A stretch of 37,362 nt of DNA from Parietichytrium sp. I65-24A (lineage: Eukaryota > Sar > Bigyra > Thraustochytrida > Thraustochytriidae): positions 1 through 37,362 of the forward strand of contig BLSF01000125.1 in NCBI GenBank assembly GCA_012862575.1, read 5' to 3'. Below are positions 20,306 through 28,900 of this stretch, piece by piece. Position 1 is the stretch's first letter. Each line of letters begins with the position of its first letter. The notes under the pieces are model-generated. The model saw only the letters and a program-made list of their open reading frames with translations. It did no database searches and was not told the DNA's origin. The position numbers and the translations under genes were made by a program.

Positions 20306-22906
20306 ATGTTGCGAAGCTTGAAGATTGCTGCGATTTTGGCGGTGCTTGCGGTGCTTGCGAATGGAGAGCGTGAGACTGAGGGGCTGATGGCGCTGTACTG
20401 GTTTCGACAGGAGGAATGTGCGGGAGCGAGCTTTGCGCCGGAGCCTGGGTTTGAGACGTTGGGCGCAATGACGTATAATGCGACAAGGTATGCGGCTGAT
20501 TCGGAGTCGATAAGTGATGTGACGTACAAGTGCCCGCAGATTGTGGAGACGGTGAATTCGTCCGTGCTGACGTACCGGAAGGCGCATAATGGAGTGCATT
20601 TTTCCGGGTTGAGGCAGAACACTGGCTTGACGTATCCAGAGTATGAGTTTGCCCAGTCAGCGAGTAATATCTCGGGACTTGAACTGTCGCGTGTTTTGAC
20701 TTTGGAGTTTTGGGTCAAGACTGGGGATTTGACTGAAGAGGATAAAAATTTGGTACTCTTTGAAATTGGGAAAGACGAGCTCACTTCGAGTAGTTCTAAC
20801 TGGGAATGCGGAACCAACGACTTTGACGCGCAATTGACGTACAACCATGGAGCAGGAAAGAAGAATTTTTCATTTGAGTATAGACGAAGTGAGTCTTCAT
20901 GCTTTCAAGTGACTCTTGATGCTTCTCCTCTGGAGTCAGGGAAAGTCTATCACATAGCCTTTGAGGCAACAAGTGTCATAAATAGAGCCAGTGGTATTAT
21001 GATGAAGATCTATGTCACCGAAGCCTCGGGAGCATTCTCCGAAGAGTCTTCAGCCAGAATAGGATACGGCGCCTTTATTGCACCATCTACTTGGACCTCC
21101 ACCCACACGGTAAGTTGAGTTAATATTTGTTGCCCACAAGCCACGCCGCCTCCCCTCCGCAGCCCCACCTCCCTCTCTCCCTCCGCCACCGCCATCCCTA
21201 TCTCTCTCTCTCTCTCTCCCCCTCCGTCCCTCTCCGCGGGGAGCACTGAGCGCGGGTGGAGGGATGGAGGGAAGGACGGAAAGGAGGGGGGAATGGGGAG
21301 AGGAGGGAGGGCAAGTGGCCGTGAGAGGAGTGCGGAGGGGAGGATGGGAGGGAGAGAGAGCGGTGCACTGACGATGGTGCTTTTTTTGTTTGTTTTGTTT
21401 GGGTTTGTTGGATGGGTTGGGTGGATGGGGATGGCGCGGATGGATTGGTGCTGGGTGATGGTTTTGTGATGCGGTTGCTCGTGGTGAATAATATCATAGG
21501 TCAAGTTGGGATCCAATCCATTTGTTATGTCTTCTGCCAACACAGCAGCAGCAGGCGGATTTAACTCATTCCCAGGAGACATTCTGGGATTCGCCATGTA
21601 CAACATGCAGCTCAGTGATGCCCAGCTTCAGGCCAACTTTGAGGCGGGCATTCCAAATAGCACTCCAGTAATGCCAAATGTTCAGACGCTTGCAGGCGAG
21701 GAGGACACTCAGACCCAGAACACCATCTCCGTCTACGACTTTGACGAGCGGTTCTTTGGCGCCGCCGCCGACTACGTCGTCGAGGTGAGCACCAACCTCT
21801 CTTACGTGTCCGCTTCGCTCGGGGATGTGGGTGGCGAGGTGCGATTGACCCCTGATGGTGAGGTGGTGTATGCGCCATACGAAATTACCGGCACTTCATT
21901 CTACTTTGAGCCGACGAATGCGAACTCCTACGGTGGTCCAGCCACGTTCACCGCCAAGGTGAAGGATAGTGCCGGCGCTGAGAGTGCGGGAAGGGGAGTG
22001 ATCCACATCGATGTGAGCCCAGAGAACGATGCGCCAACTGCAATTCTCACAACGGAGACCCCGATTTTAATTCCTCAGACACGGTCCAAGCTCCTCAAGC
22101 TGCGCGGTTTTGACGTGGACTGCAGCATCAGCCAGGACACTACCTCCGGGTCCTGCGAGGAATTTGGCATGGAAAAGTTGACAATCACCGAGTATCTGCA
22201 GGAAGTCAACCTTGGTGTGCTCTACATTCCTTCCGCTGGCTTGAGCAGGACGAGCACTTCTGACGATTGCATAGGCTACGCTCCCAGCTCAACACTTGTG
22301 AAGCCAGGTTTCGAGTTTTATTTTGCAACCATGTCCGAAGGGTCGTACGTGACCGGAGAGCAGTTTGCATATGTCTGCTTTGAGAGCTGCTTAGAGGGAA
22401 GCAAGACCAACAACTGCCGGAACGGCACTGCGCAGAATGTTGACGGCATTGTCGGGTACACTGCGTTCAGCTTTACTGTCACTGACCGCGCTGGTAGCTC
22501 CTCTGTCGCCACCGTAAACGTGACTGTGACTTCGGTGCCTCAGACTAGCGACGAAAGCAGCAGCAACAGCATGGACAAATCAGTGAGCTTCTGGGCCGCA
22601 ATCTCCGCAACAGCGCTCTTGATTTGCGGAGTCTGTTACTGCTGTGCTCAATGCATCATCCGCAATGCACTTGCAGGAAAGGGAGCCGCCATGTGGTTTG
22701 TGCGCAACATACTCTTCACACACATTGATCCTTATGAGGAGCGCCCCGAGTTTCGCGTCCAGTGCTGTGCGCATCTCTTGCATGTCCTCTGTCCGTGCTG
22801 CCGCAGGTTTGACATAGACCAGAGTGAGCTTCCGACCAAGAGGAATTGGAAGAAAGCTGTGCTCTACAACAGCTCGGTTGTCGGCAGCCCCGTTGTTTCA
22901 ATTTGA
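20306..22906 (+). CDS. Type I membrane protein, LamG-like plus cadherin-like region (two exons)
   Basis: Exon 1 is 20306..21109 and ends at GTAAGT in phase 0. Exon 2 is 21500..22906, after ATCATAG. The product is about 736 residues. It has a signal peptide (residues 1 to about 20), then a concanavalin/LamG-type region (about 25-310) with LTLEFWVKTG, LVLFEIG and, across the splice, LGFAMYNMQLSDAQLQANF. A cadherin-like/tandem-95 type segment follows, marked by AGEEDTQTQN near its start and SPENDAPTA near its end. A Cys-containing region with N-glycosylation sequons leads to a membrane helix at about 632-654 (FWAAISATALLICGVCYCC). The tail of about 80 residues is Cys-rich (CCAHLLHVLCPCC). Such domains bind carbohydrate or proteins at the cell surface; the ligand is unknown. 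Paralogous exons lie at 32436-33833 and 36253-37041, supporting the exon boundaries. Confidence 0.8.
21110..21499 (+). other. Intron of the LamG-like gene
   Basis: 390 nt, GTAAGT to TAG. It is rich in C/T then G/A tracts. Its 3' half is strongly similar to 32225-32435, and its 5' end to 37042-37250, which marks both as introns of paralogues. Confidence 0.75.
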
Positions 22907-23667
22907 ATTGTATGTTTTCGAACTCTTAAATCGTTTGGCATGTGCGCTCTCAGGTCTGCTTTTTGCTTTTAAAGCAAGACCGTGGCGGCCAAATACGCGG
23001 ATTGTGAAATTGGAGAGGCTATTGAAGAAGGACAAAGCCCTTGTAAAACCGTGCTCTAGCTAGAATGTGATGACAACCGTTCATTAGTAGGAGATGGTGG
23101 AGCCATTACAGGCGTCGTGGCACTCGTGTGTCTGTCTGTTTTCCTCGGGGCTTGGCGAGAGTTATGCTTCTGACCTACAACTATTTTTTACTAGTAAACA
23201 AGCCAAAGTGCGCCAGCCTTCGGCGGTCTTCTTCGCCCTTAAGAGTTGCGCCTGTCATTGCGTTTGCAGATGTTGAAGTTCATCTTCGCGAGTTGCGCCT
23301 GCCTGGGTGACTGCCAGAGCCAGTCTGACAGTTCACAACCAAGGAAAAAAAGTAAAGTTCACGTGAGAATAACTTTTGTTGGTCAGCAATTATAACTGGA
23401 TTGATTCAGAGTCGGCGTGAGATTATTTCCAGTGGAAGAGTAGGGCCATGTAAAGTGGAAGTCTTTGTGCGCGAGCGCAAGTCTGTCGCCGAAGTTGTCG
23501 TGGACCATGAAGTCCTCGATACGGTTGGAGCTCGCAAAGAAACTCGCACGCGTTTGTCCGCCGCGAGTTTTAGAGCTTGAGCCTTGCTTTTCGAACCGTG
23601 GCAGAGCTCAACAAGGTAGTTGGCGACAGCCATCCTGAAGCAGATGAACTGTTGCACTACCTCGGAT
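22907..23667. other. 3' flank of the LamG-like gene, no gene seen
   Basis: 22907-23090 is similar to 33834-34022, so the duplicated block includes the 3'-UTR and stops near the motif TTCATTAGTAGGA. The remainder holds only short ORFs without recognisable features. Confidence 0.45.
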
Positions 23668-24100
23668 TTATTTTTCCTCTGCGGAGAGCAAGAAAGCTTG
23701 CAGCTCCGGGAGAAAGAAGCGAATGTCTGGTACTGTCCATGCTTCCTGATCAACGAACTCAGCAGAGAAGTTGTCACTCTGGAGATAATCGAGGAGACCA
23801 TCCTCGACGATAACAAGGTGCTGGGAAGTCGCGAACAGGCTAAGAATGAGGCTCAAAATTTTGCCCCTTTCTTCTTTTGCCAGTGGAATTTTGAGATAGA
23901 CCTCGTAGCTGTGAGCTTCTCGTTCTGGGAACTTCAGACCCTTCTTTTGCTCCTTGCTATCTAGAGTGAGATTGGTTCTCGGTATGTAGAAAGTGTTCTT
24001 GAACGGAAAGTTTCCAAAGATCGAAATGGTGTCCATTCCCTCGATGCTTGACGTGCTTGGCGCTGGGAAGAGCTGAAAACGGATAGCCCTGTTGCAGTTC
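23668..24100 (-). CDS. Hypothetical ORF, possible C-terminal exon of the LRR gene
   Basis: The minus-strand frame is open from after a TGA at about 24108 down to 23668. From ATG 24036 it gives 122 residues (MDTISIFGNFPF, ending LLSAEEK). Composition is protein-like with a hydrophobic segment (ILSLILSLFATSQHLVIV) but no recognised domain. It begins just downstream, in transcription order, of the last LRR exon at 24199-24116. I cannot find an in-phase intron of normal size: CAG near 24089 keeps frame but gives only about 27 nt of intron. It may be a separate gene or a C-terminal exon joined by unusual splicing. Confidence 0.4.
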
Positions 24101-24115
24101 TGGTTTCACACGTAC

Positions 24116-26563
24116 CCTAATGACGTCAGCGCGGTGTTTCTTTCCAGCGCGCGGCCGATCGCTGATCCTCCTTCATCGCCAATCTTGTTATCACAAAGAC
24201 TATTCCATTGCAAAGAGGCATAAAGTCGTCAGACCATAAGTCCAAGAAAGTTAAGCAAGGTAATCAGCTTTTTCACCAAGCCGGTGTCAACGTCACACGT
24301 ACTTCAACCAAGTCAGCGCAGTGTTCTTCTCCAACGCGCGACCGATCGCTGATGCCCCTTCAGCGCCAATCTTGTTATCACAAAGACTATTCCATTGCAA
24401 AGAGGCATAAAGTCGTCAGACCATAAGTCCGAGAAAGTTTAGCTCTCACCAAACCGGTTTCAAAGTCACACGTACAACAATGTAGTCAGCGCAGTGTTCT
24501 TCTCCAACGCGCGGCCGATCGCTGATGCTCCTTCATCGCCAATCTTGTTATCACGAAGACTATTTCATTGCAAAGAGGCATAAAGTCGTCAGACCATAAG
24601 TCCGAGAAAGTTCCGCAAGAGACCAATCTCTTTCACCAAACCGGTGTCAAAGTCACACGTACTTCAACCAAGTCAGCGCAGTGTTCTTCTCCANNNNNNN
24701 NNNNNNNNNNNNNNNNNNNNNNNNNNNNNNNNNNNNNNNNNNNNNNNNNNNNNNNNNNNNNNNNNNNNNNNNNNNNNNNNNNNNNNNNNNNNNNNNNNNN
24801 NNNNNNNNNNNNNNNNNNNNNNNNNNNNNNNNNNNNNNNNNNNNNNNNNNNNNNNNNNNNNNNNNNNNNNNNNNNNNNNNNNNNNNNNNNNNNNNNNNNN
24901 NNNNNNNNNNNNNNNNNNNNNNNNNNNNNNNNNNNNNNNNNNNNNNNNNNNNNNNNNNNNNNNNNNNNNNNNNNNNNNNNNNNNNNNNNNNNNNNNNNNN
25001 NNNNNNNNNNNNNNNNNNNNNNNNNNNNNNNNNNNNNNNNNNNNNNNNNNNNNNNNNNNNNNNNNNNNNNNNNNNNNNNNNNNNNNNNNNNNNNNNNNNN
25101 NNNNNNNNNNNNNNNNNNNNNNNNNNNNNNNNNNNNNNNNNNNNNNNNNNNNNNNNNNNNNNNNNNNNNNNNNNNNNNNNNNNNNNNNNNNNNNNNNNNN
25201 NNNNNNNNNNNNNNNNNNNNNNNNNNNNNNNNNNNNNNNNNNNNNNNNNNNNNNNNNNNNNNNNNNNNNNNNNNNNNNNNNNNNNNNNNNNNNNNNNNNN
25301 NNNNNNNNNNNNNNNNNNNNNNNNNNNNNNNNNNNNNNNNNNNNNNNNNNNNNNNNNNNNNNNNNNNNNNNNNNNNNNNNNNNNNNNNNNNNNNNNNNNN
25401 NNNNNNNNNNNNNNNNNNNNNNNNNNNNNNNNNNNNNNNNNNNNNNNNNNNNNNNNNNNNNNNNNNNNNNNNNNNNNNNNNNNNNNNNNNNNNNNNNNNN
25501 NNNNNNNGTCAGCGCAGTGTTCTTCTCCAACGCGCGACCGATTGCTGATGCTCCTTCAGCGCCAATTCGATTCCAATAAAGACTATTTCATTACAAAAAC
25601 ACATGAAGTCGTCAGCCTCCAAGTCCGAGAAACTTCCGCAAGAGACCAATCTCTTTCACCAAACCGGTGTCAAAGTCACACGTACTTCAACAAAGTCAGC
25701 GCAGTGTTCTTCTCCAACGCGCGACCGATTGCTGATGCTCCTTCAGCGCCAATTCGATTCCAAGAAAGACTATTTCATTACAAAAACACATGAAGTCGTC
25801 AGCCATCAAGCCCAAGAAAGTTCAGCAAGGTACGAAACCAAACCGGTGTCAAAGTCACACGTACTCCAATGTAGTCAGCGCAGTGTTTTTCTCCAACGCG
25901 CGACCGATCGCTGATGCTCCTCCATCACCAATTCTATTTTCAGCAAGTCTATTTATGATATCAAGAAAAGAAGTCGTCAGCCGCAAAGCGCGAACGCACG
26001 AACGAAGTCAAGGAATATAGTGAACGTTTTAACGCATAGGCCGTGCCAAAGTCACACGTACACCAACGAGGTCAGCGCAGTGTTCTTCTCCAACGCGCGG
26101 CCGATCGCTGATGCTCCTTCATCGCCAATCTCGTTAGAGAAAAGACTATTTCATTACAAAAACACATGAAGTCGTCAGCCACAAAGTCCGAACACGTTTA
26201 GTAAGGTATGAAACATTTTCACCAAACCGGTGTCAAGGTCACACGTAATAGCTCAGTTGCCCCAGCAACGCTCAGCGCATGCACGACGTACCTTAATTGT
26301 TGAAGCGTTTTGTTTCCATGGAGCGCCACGGCCACCTTGATGGCTCCATCTTGCCCCAGGCAATAAGCGTCAAACCTGTGCGTGAAAGGAAAGGCAGCGT
26401 CAGAAAATCAAGTTGCCCGGCTCTTTCACTCAGCTGACGGACGTTACCTCACTTACCGCACGGCTACATGTCGGTCGAGAGCGTTTAGTCCTTCGCCCAA
26501 CGAGCTCACACACCAGAACCTCGACTTGACGCCACAAATATACCGGTCTTGGTACCTTCCCAT
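24116..26563 (-). CDS. Second LRR gene, one repeat per exon, with assembly gap
   Basis: Inferred exons on the minus strand: 26563-26457 (ATG, 35 codons plus 2 nt, GVKSRFWCV core, GTAAGT donor), 26375-26292 (84 nt, CLGQDGAIKVAVALHGNKTL), 26145-26062, 25948-25865, 25769-25686, 25582 into the gap, then from the gap to 24663, 24559-24476, 24386-24303 and 24199-24116. Each complete repeat exon is 84 nt in phase 2 and encodes a 28-residue ribonuclease-inhibitor-type LRR such as RIGAEGASAIGRALEKNTAL. Donors are GTACGT. The head exon is diverged from that of the first gene but keeps frame, phase and the CGVKS-x-FW motif, so it is an older paralogue. The 3' end is unresolved (see 23668-24100). Confidence 0.7.
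24694..25507. other. Assembly gap (814 N) inside the LRR array
   Basis: The run of N begins and ends inside LRR exons (24663 onward and up to 25582). With about 190 bp per unit, some three more repeat exons would fit if the gap length is real. Long ORFs drawn across it are artefacts. Confidence 0.98.
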
Positions 26564-28189
26564 CTTTCTTCGCTGTATCCACGCACCTTCCGATGGGGTT
26601 TGTTTACGCTGCACTTCGTGGCTTCACTTGCGCTGTATCAGCCTCCAGAACTTCCAGAACGCTTCGATCACGAACAACGACACCTATGACATCCACAGCC
26701 TCCACTGTTCAAACCGCTCTGTGTCCTGTATCTGTGTATGTTCTTTACGATGTGCACTGCGTGTGCGTGCGTGTGCGCGCGTGTGCCGTCTAGATTACAC
26801 TTTTATTAACACTGCATACTGCCTGTAGCTAGTAGTAGACTGCTGAGCCTGACTGGACCGTTCTCAGAACGCGCGGGAACGAACATGGCCAGTGAGACTA
26901 GCTACCAGTAAGCATTGATAAGCATCCCTAAGCTGATGGGCTATGTTTACAACTGAGTTAGCAAGTATGTCAAGTAAGCTTAGTCAGTTTTAAGACCAAC
27001 CCCGTTAAGAGGGGGTATGAATTTACTAACCTAACCTAACCTAAACTTTTCTACTGATTCATTTTCTGTTCCCTTCCTCTCATTCAACTTTTCCCTCTCT
27101 CTCCCTCAACCTCCTCACAGCCAGCCAAGAACTTCTCCGCATTTCCTCACAACAATCTTTCTCCAATCCACCACGTCCACCTACTCTCCATATAGCCGTA
27201 TCGCAAAAACCGCACAACCCTCCTAACCATCCCATGGATTTGCCTAGCACCATCCATGTGAGGACCCCTCTACATTACCAAGCCCTACTCCCAAACCCGA
27301 ACCGATGGCAGCTTAGTAGTACCATACGCAACTGAAGCCACGAAGTGCAGCGTAAACAAACCTTATCGGAAGGTGGGGTGTCAGAAGTGCGTACCGGTAG
27401 TACCCAGTACTCCGAGTCGCATCTTCTCTTTGCAAGCACGTCAAACTCTGGGCTATTTTTCTTTTCACCATGTAAAGCCCTAAGTGATTCAGCACGAATT
27501 GGCCAAAAATTTGGTCATAATTACAAATACTAAAAGTATTTTCTAATATTGAAGTGATATTCACGTTTCTATTAGTACTAATTCTAGTACTCCGACTCCG
27601 AGCCAGGATTTCCCACGAACTTCTGACCCGTTAGTTCTTAGTACGCCTGTCGAAGGTTTTGCGTTACTGGAGAGCCTATGCACAGAGTAAGCCGTTGCAC
27701 CGCGCAATTGAGTTGAACGAAACATTCAACCAGGTTCAGTTTTTCTTAGGGGCGGTATAAGGAAATGTAGTTCAAGTGGGAAAATTGGGAATGTAACGTT
27801 GTAACTCATTTGCGCCGCAGGTCAGGTCAGCAGAATTCAGAATTCAGAATTCAGAATTCAGAATTCAGATGATTTGGACTGTTCCATAAAATTCCATCTT
27901 TTAAGGGCTGTAAGTTAAACGGTTAATGACATTGGAACTCATTTGCGGCAATTCAGCAATCCCAGGTCAGATCAGCAGACCCTTCAGACTGTTTAGGAAA
28001 GACCTTGGTTGGGGATCAGATTGGTTCAAGCAGGGAAAATCATGATGTGGGCAAATAGTCACCCATTTTCTGCCAGCCTTGGAATCCTTGAAACTTGTAG
28101 TTTTGTTGACTCTGGAATCCATCGACATGATCGTACGTCGTACGGTTACAAGTTCCCAGCCGTGTCTGAATGTTGATAGTTGACTTAGT
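26564..28189. other. Noncoding region with dispersed repeats
   Basis: No supported gene. It holds the presumed promoter of the second LRR gene, a GT-rich tract near 26740-26790, and a dispersed repeat at 26584-26633 with its inverted copy at 27326-27376. It also has a short (TAACC)n stretch at 27026-27046, a C/T-rich dispersed element at about 27074-27272 (second copy near 35395-35582), and (AGAATTC)n at 27832-27868. Confidence 0.5.
27832..27868. repeat. (AGAATTC)n microsatellite
   Basis: Five tandem copies of a 7-bp unit that itself contains an EcoRI-type palindrome. Confidence 0.9.
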
Positions 28190-28204
28190 TTGCACGAACT
28201 TGAA

Positions 28205-28486
28205 CGCATGCAGCGCAACACGATGCACGCACTAGTAATCCAGTGCCGGTACATTTTTTCTCGTTTTCAGATAGCACGTTTTACTTTTCGTATGTTGGCA
28301 CGAGAAGGTTTTCTTTTGGGTTTATGCTTCACATTGCTTGGCATTACTCTTTTAAGCTCTTTTTATGTAAATCATTGGGTTTATGCCTCACATGCCCAAA
28401 AGAAAGCCAAAAAATATATAATTTCTGAAACAATAAACAAAATTATACCAAAACGTAGTCCCAATCGCACAATTGATTTTTCATAG
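28205..28486 (+). CDS. Possible small single-pass membrane protein
   Basis: An open frame to TAG at 28486, with in-frame ATGs at 28208 and 28223. It has a hydrophobic helix (GFLLGLCFTLLGITLLSSFY) followed by a basic, AT-rich-coded tail (AQKKAKKYIISETINKI). A TTTTTTCTCGTTTTCAG just before 28272 looks like a good 3' splice site, so the true start may be an exon further left. The coding stretch is visibly richer in A+T than its surroundings. No family is recognised; chance ORF remains possible. Confidence 0.25.
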   Translation, partial: RMQRNTMHALVIQCRYIFSRFQIARFTFRMLAREGFLLGLCFTLLGITLLSSFYVNHWVYASHAQKKAKKYIISETINKIIPKRSPNRTIDFS

Positions 28487-28900
28487 CAAGCTTTTGTCAA
28501 AATCTGACCTCGATTATTCGATCTGGAAAAGTCGTAGAATTCACATTGAGACTCCACTTTGATTAAGAACCTTTTAGCCAAAAACTATTAATGTTCAGAT
28601 TTCGATATCAAGTCGACGTCTACTGAGTACCCTGGTATACCCTGGTCTCACAAATTAAACAAACTCTTTGAAAAAAAAAAATAATGTGAACGCTACCAAC
28701 ACTCAAGGAACAACGAGCCGCGAAATAAGCCCCCCCCCTTTTTTTTCAATCAAAGACAGCATCAACCGTCATCAGTGATCGTTTCAAGGCCACTGCAACT
28801 GACAGTGAGTCCAGATTGGAACGAAAACATGAAAGCAAGAACTTCACCGACCAGTCCCTGAATGGCTTTTGAAGAATCTTCTCGAGAGAGCTGAAAGAGG

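Noticed and set aside
21198-21497. Minus-strand Ser/Pro-rich ORFs between the two LamG-gene exons
   Set aside because: The region is an intron with low-complexity C/T and G/A tracts; the paralogous introns do not keep these frames.
24568-25793. Long ORFs running through the N block
   Set aside because: They consist of undetermined residues and have no coding evidence.
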